A stretch of 49,115 bases of DNA from Alphaproteobacteria bacterium. GTDB lineage: Bacteria > Pseudomonadota > Alphaproteobacteria > UBA2136 > JAPKEQ01. The notes beneath the pieces are model-generated. The model saw only the letters and a program-made list of their open reading frames with translations, was not told where the DNA came from and searched no databases. The translations under genes and the position numbers were made by a program. This document shows, one piece after another, positions 36,135-45,664 of this stretch. Where the stretch lies: NCBI GenBank assembly GCA_028821995.1, contig JAPKEQ010000003.1:1-49115 (forward strand), written 5' to 3'. Every line of letters begins with the position of its first letter. Position 1 is the first letter of the stretch.

Positions 36135-37004
36135 TTATGATCCGCAAGGATCAGAAGGATGAACCACTGAACCAATGACAATCGCAAGATCATCATGGTC
36201 AGGCTTGCGGCGAAGCTCTCCAAGGAGTTCTTCCAAGTAGCCATCAACGCCTTCATCAATGATACTGGTTGCAATAGCATCCACATCTTGAGGATTTGTA
36301 TCGTACGGCCAAGCAGCACCATCTGTGAAGACAATAAAGCCAGCAACATCTTTCATATGTCCTTCACCAGACCATTCAGAGGAGAGCATGAAGCTTTCAA
36401 AGCTTTTTTCACCGTTAAGAACAGGGAAAGAAACATTGTGCTGAGTCACACGCTTTTCATACAGCTCTTTTAGAATGGGGTGATTGATATCAAGTGAACG
36501 CCCTTCTTTGCGCTCAAGCTCTTCACGAATCATTTGACGTTCAGCTTCAAAGCGTGTGCCAGCAATGTGCTTGCGCAACACTTCAACGTTGCCATCATTG
36601 TCATAAATGATAATTTGGCAATTTCCAGCAATAGCCCAAGTATAGGTTTCATCTTCATGAACCCGAACAAGAGCACCGGCCGCCATAGGCAAATGATGCT
36701 TGGGTAGCCCCTCTGGTGTACGTGAGGCAATGAGTTTATTAGCTTCGCAAAGCAAATCGGCTGCTGAACCTTCTCCGCTTCCCAAAATGGCAACTTCAAC
36801 AGCAAGTTCACAAACTTTGGCAGCATATGTGCCAGCTGAAAAACGGTTATCTTGGAAGCGTGGGGCGTCATCGGTGCTAGAAGCACCATCAAACACCATC
36901 AGCATATCTTCGGTTGCGTCAGCACGGTCTCCGCAATCCAGCTTAGGCTGGCCTGCTTTAAAACCATGAATAACGGTAACCGATCTATCAACAAGTTTAA
37001 CCAT
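36135..37004 (-). CDS. PP2C/PPM-type phosphatase-like protein
   Basis: GDRADATEDMLMVFDGASS...IVFTDGA...HDDLAIVIG. Confidence 0.7.
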   Translation of the reverse strand: MVKLVDRSVTVIHGFKAGQPKLDCGDRADATEDMLMVFDGASSTDDAPRFQDNRFSAGTYAAKVCELAVEVAILGSGEGSAADLLCEANKLIASRTPEGLPKHHLPMAAGALVRVHEDETYTWAIAGNCQIIIYDNDGNVEVLRKHIAGTRFEAERQMIREELERKEGRSLDINHPILKELYEKRVTQHNVSFPVLNGEKSFESFMLSSEWSGEGHMKDVAGFIVFTDGAAWPYDTNPQDVDAIATSIIDEGVDGYLEELLGELRRKPDHDDLAIVIGSVVHPSDPCGS

Positions 37005-37215
37005 GTTGATACCCTTTTCTTTTAAGGAAGCATTCTTTACTGAGTGGCATAAAGAATACTTCAGTGACAGTTTATTTAGAAACCATGGAAGCAGACCCAT
37101 GGGCTAGAATTAAAGGAAAGATAAGGTTTCATTAACCAACAACATATGGGGCACAAGAAAGCCCCCGTCAAGGGGGGCAAATCACTTTTCTCTAACTTGT
37201 ATGTATTACAAAACC

Positions 37216-37683
37216 TTAAGAGGCTTTTGTTTCTGTATCTTTTTTAGACTGCCAAGCATCAATGATTGTTTTCATCTGTCCGCGTACAACATCATTAATA
37301 TTTACAAAACCTTCAAGATTTCCGCTTTCACTTACGACAGGTAAACAACGAATTTTATGCAAGTTCATTGCTCTAAGCGCCTCTTCCAGCGTATCACTAG
37401 GGCGGCAACATACAAGATCTACTGCCATAACATCGCCAGCTTTCATGCTCATAATGCCTTCACCATGCTTACGGATAGCATGAATCACATCGTACTCTGT
37501 AATAATACCCATGGCTTTATTAGAGTTTGCACGCACAAGAACTGCACTCGCGTGCTTATTAAAAATAAGGTTCGCAATATCAAATACGCTATCTGCTGTA
37601 TTTGCCACTTCAATCAGGTCTGTTCCCTTACCGAGAATAGATTTAATTAAGTTAATATCATTATGGTTTTGCGACTTTGCCAT
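37216..37683 (-). CDS. tandem CBS-domain protein
   Basis: VLVRANSNKAMGIITEYDVIHAI...AGDVMAVDLVCCRPSDTLEEALRAMNLHKIRCLPVV. Confidence 0.9.
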   Translation of the reverse strand: MAKSQNHNDINLIKSILGKGTDLIEVANTADSVFDIANLIFNKHASAVLVRANSNKAMGIITEYDVIHAIRKHGEGIMSMKAGDVMAVDLVCCRPSDTLEEALRAMNLHKIRCLPVVSESGNLEGFVNINDVVRGQMKTIIDAWQSKKDTETKAS

Positions 37684-37729
37684 TATGTTTTTTTTGTTCT
37701 TTCTTATGCGGGTCTAACGGGTTTAAAGG

Positions 37730-38044
37730 TTAAAACCTTGAAACTGTGCGAATAAGCTGTGCATTGGCTAGCTTTTCAATATCACTGTAATTAATACGGT
37801 TCACTTTTTTACGAAGGCGACGTTCTAAATACTCTACAGTATGGTAAAACACTTCCCTTTTAAAGGCTTCAATAATGCGTGGATTACCGTGCATATTAAT
37901 TTTCCACCCAACATTATTTTCTTTTGTTTCACAAATAGTAACACGAATTTCACAGCGCAAAGAATGAGAAAAGCGAATTTCCTCTTCCCGAGACTGCGGA
38001 TCAGTGTAATAAATGAGTTCATCACTAAAAGTTGCTGTTTGCAT
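37730..38044 (-). CDS. small unknown protein, partner of CBS protein (module copy 1)
   Basis: paralogue of 46545-46850. Confidence 0.7.
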   Translation of the reverse strand: MQTATFSDELIYYTDPQSREEEIRFSHSLRCEIRVTICETKENNVGWKINMHGNPRIIEAFKREVFYHTVEYLERRLRKKVNRINYSDIEKLANAQLIRTVSRF

Positions 38045-38159
38045 AGCACTCTCTTTATTCAATATAATTTACCTAAACGTCATACCACTATCTTATGAGC
38101 TTTCCTATAAGGATTTCGACAAAAACCTGACATTTTAAAAGAGAACATTCTCTTTTGTA

Positions 38160-38804
38160 TCAAACCTCTGTTGCAAAATGAGCTTTAATATAAGATTTTT
38201 CTTGTACAGTTGTAAGGGTTTGTGATGTGTTCGAAAATCGGACATAGAGCTTAGGCCTATCATTTCGCCATACCATAAACACAGGGTTAGGGCTTGGCCT
38301 CACTGCCACAACACAGACTGACTTACCTTCAACCTTTACAAATTTTATTTTTAAAAGCCGCGGATCAAAAGTATCCAAGCAATCACTGCACAACTTTAAA
38401 AGTTCAGCCTTAAAGGTTTCTTCATCTCCATTTAGTAACCCATAATCTTTTTCAAGGCCAAAGACGTTTTTATTATCTTCAACACCTACAAGTAACACAC
38501 CGCCATCTGCATTCATGAATGAGGCAATTGCCCGCGGCGGCGCTTTACGGATATGTTTATTAGGCTTGTTTTCAAGCACACCCCAAGCAAGTGAGCTTTT
38601 AAACTCCAGCACCTGAGATTCACGCTGCTTTAAAAGCTCATTAATAGGGAGAGATTGCCATTTGTCATCTACAACTCTTGGCCAGCCAGGGATAAGAGGT
38701 ACAAAGCTTGGCATACGCACACTGCGAATGCACTTGCGGCCATCCATATAGTGAATTTTACGTTCTGTGTAATCAAATTTACGGCGTGGAATTTTGAGTG
38801 CCAT
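38160..38804 (-). CDS. AlbA_2/Schlafen-type putative DNA/nucleotide-binding domain protein
   Basis: ESQVLEFKSSL...AIASFMNADGGVLLVGVEDNKNVFGLEKDY. Confidence 0.85.
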   Translation of the reverse strand: MALKIPRRKFDYTERKIHYMDGRKCIRSVRMPSFVPLIPGWPRVVDDKWQSLPINELLKQRESQVLEFKSSLAWGVLENKPNKHIRKAPPRAIASFMNADGGVLLVGVEDNKNVFGLEKDYGLLNGDEETFKAELLKLCSDCLDTFDPRLLKIKFVKVEGKSVCVVAVRPSPNPVFMVWRNDRPKLYVRFSNTSQTLTTVQEKSYIKAHFATEV

Positions 38805-39580
38805 TAAGCGTCCATATCTAAAATAAATGTAAGGTTTGTATCATCAGAAAGGTCAGGCATGAATACATAACCTTGTTCTTTAAAAGAGCTGAGCGCCCCT
38901 TCTCTTTTAATGCCGCTTTTAATTACCCAATCAGCAAAAGCGCCGCGCGCACGTTTAGCCATAAGGCCAATCGTTTTCATTTCACCATTTTTAATGTGCT
39001 TAAAATGTACGTTAATCAACGGACGGCGCAGCTTTTTTACATCAATTGCCTTAAAATACTCTCCAGACGCAAGGTTCAGCACAAACCCACCCTCAAGAGA
39101 CATAATTTCTTGGTTAAGCTTCTCTGTTAGCGTGTCTTTCCAGAAATCATAAAGGTTTTCACCTTTTTCATTCTTCAGTTTTGTGCCCATTTCTAGGCGA
39201 TACGGTTGCATCAGGTCAAGCGGACGAAGCATACCATAAAGGCCGCTCAAAATGCGGAGGTGCTTTTGTGCAAAGTCTAGCTGTGATGGCGTATAATTTA
39301 CGCTATCCATGTTATCGTAAACATCCCCCTTAAAAGCAAAAAGTGCCGCGCGAGAGTTCTCTGTTGTAAAGAGAGACTCAAAACCTTGATAGCGTGCATG
39401 GTTTAGTTCAGCTAAATTATCAGAAAGTTTCATTAAGTTCTTGATATCAGAAACAGAGTGTTTTTTCATAACCTCAACAAGTTCAAAAGATTCATCTCTA
39501 AATTCAGGGCGCGTTGGTGTATGCGCCGGTAGCACGCGGTCATAATCTAAAGTCTTAGATGGTGAGAGAAGCATCAACAT
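38804..39580 (-). CDS. yaaA: YaaA (UPF0246) peroxide stress protein
   Basis: MLMLLSPSKTLDYD...GLYGMLRPLDLMQPYRLEMGTKL. Confidence 0.95.
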   Translation of the reverse strand: MLMLLSPSKTLDYDRVLPAHTPTRPEFRDESFELVEVMKKHSVSDIKNLMKLSDNLAELNHARYQGFESLFTTENSRAALFAFKGDVYDNMDSVNYTPSQLDFAQKHLRILSGLYGMLRPLDLMQPYRLEMGTKLKNEKGENLYDFWKDTLTEKLNQEIMSLEGGFVLNLASGEYFKAIDVKKLRRPLINVHFKHIKNGEMKTIGLMAKRARGAFADWVIKSGIKREGALSSFKEQGYVFMPDLSDDTNLTFILDMDA

Positions 39581-39595
39581 AGAAACACCCTTTTC

Positions 39596-40123
39596 TTAAT
39601 ATTGTACAATTGGTCGCGTGGCGCGCGTATCCACATTAAAGGCCATGTCCATAGCTGTCATTGTGTCATAAGCACGTTTTGTAAGATCTTTTACACTTTC
39701 TGCCGTTCCACTTACAAAGCCGCCAATACCACGGCAGTATCCACTGCGGTACTCAGGACGCAAGAGAGAAGCATAAACAAGAGAGCGCTCTTCCCCTTGT
39801 TTAAAGCGGGTTCTGTACACACTGACAAGAAAGCCTTTATTGAAATCTATCTTTTCAAGGCGCACGTCAATCATGCGGAGCATTTTATCAAAGTCGCGCA
39901 GATCATGACTTTTACAAAGGTTAAGCTTTTGACGGTGCGTACCAAGGTCCATGGCAAGCTCTTCAAGCATATCAATGCGACGTAAGTGCGATGGCGTAAT
40001 AGCAAAACTTTTTCCGGCCATCACATCAGAAATTGCCGGTACATAAATAGGCATATCGGCCGCCTGCGCCTGCACAGATAGCCCTAACACAAACAAACCT
40101 AAAGCAAAAAACTTACTGCCCAT
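39596..40123 (-). CDS. secreted protein of unknown function
   Basis: signal peptide MGSKFFALGLFVLGLSVQAQA; overlaps the end of the upstream ORF. Confidence 0.65.
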   Translation of the reverse strand: MGSKFFALGLFVLGLSVQAQAADMPIYVPAISDVMAGKSFAITPSHLRRIDMLEELAMDLGTHRQKLNLCKSHDLRDFDKMLRMIDVRLEKIDFNKGFLVSVYRTRFKQGEERSLVYASLLRPEYRSGYCRGIGGFVSGTAESVKDLTKRAYDTMTAMDMAFNVDTRATRPIVQY

Positions 40124-40535
40124 GGATAACCACCGATTCTGTTTCAGTAAGCCAACCATTCATAGCGCCTTGCGTAATAATGGCCTCAACCTGATCACGG
40201 CTTAAGCTGTATTTTGCAGCAATTTCAGCTTCACGGCTCAAAATACGTTTTTCTTCTTCATTCATTAAAAAGCGAAACTGATCTGCATAATCAATATAGG
40301 AGTTAACCCCTAGGTTTACGCCAGCGTCAGTGTATGTATTAACGCCCTCTTCTAATTGAATATTCATCAGCTCATAAAAAATTTTCTTGGTATCAAGCGG
40401 CCCTGATGTAGATGAAACAATATCATGAGAACTGTCGCTATATGCATCATGTATTTTATCTGATGGCTGAAAATGCCAAGCAGCTGCCGGCACACCGACG
40501 AGAAGTAAAACTGTGAAAACTTGCTGTAATTTCAT
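40113..40535 (-). CDS. secreted protein of unknown function
   Basis: signal-like N-terminus MKLQQVFTVLLLVGVPAAAW; operonic with the 39596 gene. Confidence 0.65.
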   Translation of the reverse strand: MKLQQVFTVLLLVGVPAAAWHFQPSDKIHDAYSDSSHDIVSSTSGPLDTKKIFYELMNIQLEEGVNTYTDAGVNLGVNSYIDYADQFRFLMNEEEKRILSREAEIAAKYSLSRDQVEAIITQGAMNGWLTETESVVIHGQ

Positions 40536-40621
40536 GGATCTTATTATCTTATTTTTATTTTGCCACATGATACTTCAGCAAGGCCTTTTCTTCAAGGAGA
40601 GTTTGCTACCTAAAGTAAAAA

Positions 40622-40650
40622 CCTCTCGCACACGGCAAGAGGTTTTTATC
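40622..40650. terminator. Rho-independent terminator
   Basis: aaaacctctcgcacacggcaagaggttttt. Confidence 0.75.
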
Positions 40651-40658
40651 TTTCGATT

Positions 40659-41018
40659 TTATTTCTTCATAAAGAGGATCATAGGAGCGACCAAACAAGC
40701 CAAGGCAACAACACCCCCCAAAATTGAAGAGAACGCTGCCACTTTAGATACAAGAATCACTGCCCCAAGTGCCACAACAAACGCAGTAACAATCATCTTA
40801 ATGCGCGCCCCTTGCGAGCTTTTGAGCACCTGTGGATTTCGCACATAAAAAAGCCAGCAGATCATCAAAAATTCAAGCACGCCATCTAAAATGTACAGGA
40901 CTGAAAACCCTGCAATCAAACCGATAATGATAGCCAGAAGCGCAAAAGCGCCAAAGAAAAGCATAAACATAGATGAGCTGCTCTGGGAAGTCATGCCTTC
41001 AGGTTCTTTATTTAGCAT
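40659..41018 (-). CDS. small multi-TM protein, unknown
   Basis: hydrophobic ORF; TATGGAG SD; terminator. Confidence 0.6.
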   Translation of the reverse strand: MLNKEPEGMTSQSSSSMFMLFFGAFALLAIIIGLIAGFSVLYILDGVLEFLMICWLFYVRNPQVLKSSQGARIKMIVTAFVVALGAVILVSKVAAFSSILGGVVALACLVAPMILFMKK

Positions 41019-41206
41019 GTGAAAACTCCATAAAAAGAGAAAAGAAAGATTAAATCTGCCGCAAAAATCGCATACAACCACATGAAAATCAAGCCAGTTT
41101 TGTGTTTTATATGCTTTTTGGCATAGTTTCTGCATTGTATACAAAACCTAAACATAACGTACCTTTTATAAGGCAAAACACAAAGATACATAAGGGGAAG
41201 AAAACA

Positions 41207-41608
41207 ATGAAACCACTAGAGTACTCAGGAAGCAGACCAAACATTTGGGCAAAAACAGTTACAATTAGCCGCCCAGTGAGTCATCAAACAATTTTCTTAA
41301 GTGAAAATTTTGATAAAATTAAGCTCTCTTTTGATCCAGAAAGCGCCACCCTCTATTTTGATGGCTATACGCTTCATATTCAATTTGATGATGATACAGT
41401 TTTAAGCCTAGAAGGATTTCTTATGGCGGCTCACTTGATGAGCTATGATGGTATTGAACTTGCCGATGGACGCACCATTAGCGCAGGCCACCTGCTCAGT
41501 AGCGCCAAGCGCTCTGGCCTGCCGGTGGATAAACATACAAAACTGCGCGAGCCAAAACTGGAAGAGATTCTGGCAAGCCCTGACGATTTTGTGACTCATC
41601 GCGAGTAA
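41207..41608 (+). CDS. unknown protein, 133 aa
   Basis: AAGGGGAAG SD; promoter-like GTATACAAAACC upstream. Confidence 0.6.
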   Translation: MKPLEYSGSRPNIWAKTVTISRPVSHQTIFLSENFDKIKLSFDPESATLYFDGYTLHIQFDDDTVLSLEGFLMAAHLMSYDGIELADGRTISAGHLLSSAKRSGLPVDKHTKLREPKLEEILASPDDFVTHRE

Positions 41609-41656
41609 ACTCAACCTCTAGCACTTCAGTCTCAAGTCATAAAGTCACAAAACTTA

Positions 41657-41684
41657 AGCCCCCGTCATGTAGACGGGGGCTTAC
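41657..41684. terminator. Rho-independent terminator
   Basis: aagcccccgtcatgtagacgggggctt. Confidence 0.75.
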
Positions 41685-42068
41685 TTTATTCGATTAGCTC
41701 TCCAGCGGTAGAGTGCATGCCATCCCAATTAAGGCAATCAGAAATACAATGGCCAGAATGATTGCAAGGCTTACCCAGAAAAGAGAAAGAGCCCAAATAA
41801 TACCCGTTAACACAACGGTAAAAACGAGAAGGAGAGTTATAATAGCGATACTGAGAGCGAAGAAAAAATATTTGGCACACCTTTTGCAAATTATTTTTCA
41901 GGACGTTACATGACAATTGAATATGACGAGTTTAACCAGTTTCACGCTTCAAGCGCGTGAAAGGGTCGCGCCCCCGAACCTCACACCCCTGACATCCCCC
42001 TAACCTCCCCGAGGTTTGCGTGACCCACCCCTTTTACCCAAACCATGATAGTACGTCCGTACAGCAAA

Positions 42069-42099
42069 AAACCCCGCCTAGTCAGCGGGGTTTTTTCAT
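42069..42099 (-). terminator. Rho-independent terminator
   Basis: aaaaaaccccgcctagtcagcggggtttttt. Confidence 0.85.
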
Positions 42100-42119
42100 A
42101 TTCGATATTAAGGATTCTG

Positions 42120-42449
42120 CTATTTCATAAAAGATGGAAATAACAAAAGGGCGAAAGCAACAAGTACTGCCCAGAATACGCCAATAAAGCTAATGCAGCC
42201 AACAATAAAAGTTGCAATCACAGTCATAAGTATAGCTGCAACCAGATCACTTTCATCTGCAAATCCACCAGTAGACTTATGTGCCCAGCGGCACACCATA
42301 CAGAATTGCAACAAGCAATATATGCCTAAGGACACCAAAGGATTACTTGAAACGCCGACAAGGGCAATAATGCCAAATAGAGCAAACACGCCCCATCCAA
42401 ACACATGTTCTTTTGTAAGAACAATAGATTTAGGTTGTTGATCAGCCAT
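42120..42449 (-). CDS. small multi-TM protein, unknown
   Basis: MADQQPKSIVLTKEHVFGWGVFALFGIIALVG...; TATGGAGG SD. Confidence 0.65.
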   Translation of the reverse strand: MADQQPKSIVLTKEHVFGWGVFALFGIIALVGVSSNPLVSLGIYCLLQFCMVCRWAHKSTGGFADESDLVAAILMTVIATFIVGCISFIGVFWAVLVAFALLLFPSFMK

Positions 42450-42631
42450 GAGAAACCTCCATAAAGAGCCGAAAGAAAAGATAAAAGATGTGAGAATTAG
42501 CCAATGTATACCATTAAAACTAAAAGTTAGCAAGGGGTTTATGGGGCATACCTTAAACCAAGGCAATACTTTTAAGGCCCAGCGCAAAGCCCTCCCCTCT
42601 CACAAAAAACTTGCATAAATGCGGGGCGTTT

Positions 42632-45514
42632 TTAGTACCCTCTCGCTACGTAGGTCATATCTCGTGCAACGGCGCTGCCTGCACTGTTGTAAACAGTGAC
42701 ATCAAAACCTGCGTTTGTGACACCAGAAAAGCTAAAGTAATCTCCGCTTATGCCATTTTGTAGCGTAAGGCTTACCGCAGGAGGGCTATAAAACCCTTGC
42801 GCAAAGCTAACAGACATTCCACCCGTGCCAACACTTATCTGATGGCTTTCAAGCCTATCTGGCATATCTACAGAAATATGAATATCTGAGATTTGCACGT
42901 TATGGGCGCTATTAGCACTTTCGGCAACCACCCGAAACTCAAAGCCGCGGGCTGTGATATCTGCCTGGGTTAGCGGCTGCCATACTGTCCATACGGGGCT
43001 GCTTGCTGGGTCATCCTGCGTGCTGCGCACCTCAAGGCTAACATCAATGGTCGCAAGATCGTCTCCATCAAATTTGCCTGTTCTGCTATCAAATTCCCCA
43101 TCGGTAACATCAAACACATTTCTGCTATCGGTAATTTCAGCAATAAAACGTCCTCTCACACGGCTGGTATAGATAGAACCCAAATCAATATGATCAGCAA
43201 GCGTGTAAGTTCCTGTTGTTACAAAACCGCCATATCCATCAAAAGAACCAAGCGCATCATCAAAATCTCCCGTTGCATCATCAAAGGGGCTTAACCCGTC
43301 CAGAATAATATTTTCTGTATCATGAACAAATCCCATAAGGGCCCCATCAAAGGTAGGGGCTGGTGTAAGGGTTTCTATAACATTCATACCAACAACCTGT
43401 GGCGCCGTTGTAATAATAGCTGCCGCACTGACACTTTCATTGCCTGTGCTATCTACTGCTTTTACCATATAAGTACCTTCTAGCAGGGGCACCACAGCGT
43501 GAGTACTAATCCCTGCAAGGGCGGGGACAAGGTCTACTGCTGTGCTCCAAGTAGCGCCAGATGTTTTTGCGCTATGACGTAGCCTTATACGCCCCCCTAC
43601 TTTTACATCTATATCTTCTGCCTGAAGCCAACTTAAATGCGCCTGACCGTTTTGCGCACTTAGGTTAAAGTTTTCTATGTCAGCGGGCGCTGCTGTTAGG
43701 CCCTCTACTGTAAGGGTAGCCTCTGATGGATCGCTCTCTATACCAAGCGGGCTTACAGATACAACTTGTACAGTAACCTCCCCCGGTGCAAGGTCTTCTA
43801 TAACCCACTGCGTATGAGCTGTTTCCCCAAGCGTTGTATAGGCACTCTCTCCTGCCTTTTTAAGCTTAATACGATACCTTATAGCAAAGGCATCATTGGC
43901 ATCTGCCCAAGTTGCAGTTATACGTGCCTTAACGCCGCTTCCATCTGTGGTTACATATAAGTCCTCTATAAGCTCTGGTATACCGGGCGCGGTAATCTCT
44001 CTCCCTGTAGGAAGTGTTATCTCTTCTATAAGAGAAACTGTCTTAGCGGCGCTCTCATCCCAATCATAAGCACTAGCAGATTCTTCCTTAAGGTTTATAT
44101 CTACGCCCCCGTCTTCGCTCATTTGCCAGTGAGTAATACGGAAAAGCTTATTCTCCCATCCAAGCTCTGGCAGGTTCAGGTTTATAACGTCCCAGACTTT
44201 AAGAGACATGCCTTTTAGGTTAAGAGGCACACTGAGAGAAATAGTATTTCCGGATTGAGAGAGCATGAGCGCTGCTATACGCTGGGCGCTCTCTATATGA
44301 TTTGTTAAAGGGAGCTCTATATTACTAGCAATAGATGTCCCCCCTAGGGCGGCAACCAAATCATCATCCTTCACCTCAGGGAAATCTACAATCTGATAGG
44401 CCTGTTCAGGATCTGCAAATACGCCCCTTACAGTATTAAAGCGCTCCTTAAGTGAAGGCGCAGCGTGAATGTTAATCTCTCCCCTCAGCCAATCTGCATC
44501 TAAAGTAGCACTTGGCGCATCATAGGCACCTGCCAGCACATGGAAAGCTCCATCTATATAAGGCACTGCCCCTGCCCCTGCACTTGTAAGAGTTTCAAGC
44601 AGAGTGAGAGGTGTATTGGCTGTATCAAGTACCCCGTTAACTGTGTAGCGTTTTACAGTGCCGCCCCCTTTAAGGTTTACAGGCTCATCAGATATATCAG
44701 CGCTTGCCATAATAGAAGCTTCATCTATTTCATCTACTGCGCAACCCAGCCCATAAATAGGGTTTGTCAGATAATCCCTAACGGCCAGTGCCCAGTTATC
44801 AGAGTATGCGCTTACCCCACTACGCGGATCGTATAATTTTTTACCTCTTATCTTAGCTGTTACGTTTGGAATACCATTGGGATAGGCACTGTCATTATAA
44901 AGGAGCCTAATTCTGGCATAAGACACACCTTGCAGACGATGCGCCTCTGTCCACTCTCCAAGATCTCTCACCATATCAGGGTCTGCTGTTTGCGTACTCT
45001 CGCCCGAATAAAACTTTACATTCACCATGGGGTAGCCTGCAGCAGTGATATATTCAGGGTTTGTGGCATTATCAAACTCATCTAGTGTCAACGGTACTCC
45101 GTCAAGGTAAAGGGTATCAAGGCCGTCCACCTCATGCCCTGTAAAGGCAACAGCCATATATAAGGTGCCATTAGTTACGTTATAAGGTACCAGCCGGAAC
45201 ACCTCCTCCGGCACACCTTCAACAAGCTCTTCTACCGTCATAGGCAGCAAAGTGCTGTTTACCGTACTAATATGGGCAATCACGCCGCCGGTGCGCGCAG
45301 TGCCATAAATTACCTTATGGCTTTCTATGCTACTACGTAACGTGGTGGAAAGGCCTCTGTTGCCTGTAAGGCCTCTTGGGCTTTGCGCCATAGACGCCGC
45401 AACAACAGTACTTGCAGCCGTGGCAGCAAAAGCGGCAGTTGCCGCGCTTAATCCAAGTGCAGCCGCCCCATGGGCAGCGGCGTATCCAGCAGCAGCAACA
45501 GCAATCGCAGGCAT
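42632..45514 (-). CDS. phage tail-tip host-specificity protein J-like, with FN3-like region
   Basis: GVSYARIRLLYNDSAYPNGIPNVTAKIRGKKLYDPRSG...SDNWALAVRDYLTNPIYGLG. Confidence 0.85.
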   Translation of the reverse strand: MPAIAVAAAGYAAAHGAAALGLSAATAAFAATAASTVVAASMAQSPRGLTGNRGLSTTLRSSIESHKVIYGTARTGGVIAHISTVNSTLLPMTVEELVEGVPEEVFRLVPYNVTNGTLYMAVAFTGHEVDGLDTLYLDGVPLTLDEFDNATNPEYITAAGYPMVNVKFYSGESTQTADPDMVRDLGEWTEAHRLQGVSYARIRLLYNDSAYPNGIPNVTAKIRGKKLYDPRSGVSAYSDNWALAVRDYLTNPIYGLGCAVDEIDEASIMASADISDEPVNLKGGGTVKRYTVNGVLDTANTPLTLLETLTSAGAGAVPYIDGAFHVLAGAYDAPSATLDADWLRGEINIHAAPSLKERFNTVRGVFADPEQAYQIVDFPEVKDDDLVAALGGTSIASNIELPLTNHIESAQRIAALMLSQSGNTISLSVPLNLKGMSLKVWDVINLNLPELGWENKLFRITHWQMSEDGGVDINLKEESASAYDWDESAAKTVSLIEEITLPTGREITAPGIPELIEDLYVTTDGSGVKARITATWADANDAFAIRYRIKLKKAGESAYTTLGETAHTQWVIEDLAPGEVTVQVVSVSPLGIESDPSEATLTVEGLTAAPADIENFNLSAQNGQAHLSWLQAEDIDVKVGGRIRLRHSAKTSGATWSTAVDLVPALAGISTHAVVPLLEGTYMVKAVDSTGNESVSAAAIITTAPQVVGMNVIETLTPAPTFDGALMGFVHDTENIILDGLSPFDDATGDFDDALGSFDGYGGFVTTGTYTLADHIDLGSIYTSRVRGRFIAEITDSRNVFDVTDGEFDSRTGKFDGDDLATIDVSLEVRSTQDDPASSPVWTVWQPLTQADITARGFEFRVVAESANSAHNVQISDIHISVDMPDRLESHQISVGTGGMSVSFAQGFYSPPAVSLTLQNGISGDYFSFSGVTNAGFDVTVYNSAGSAVARDMTYVARGY

Positions 45515-45664
45515 AAATCTTTTCCTTTATTGGTTATATAAACAGGCCAATACATTCTGCTGTTACTTGCCTTGTGTGCGAAGGGGTTGAAAAATGAGAA
45601 AATCACGCTTATAACATAGGTAATAAAACAACTCTGTTTTCCTCTTCCTAGAAAGGACGCTCTC

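Noticed and set aside
41713-41913. 66-aa basic + strand ORF
   Set aside because: No SD or promoter; opposite the hydrophobic minus-strand frame with better context.
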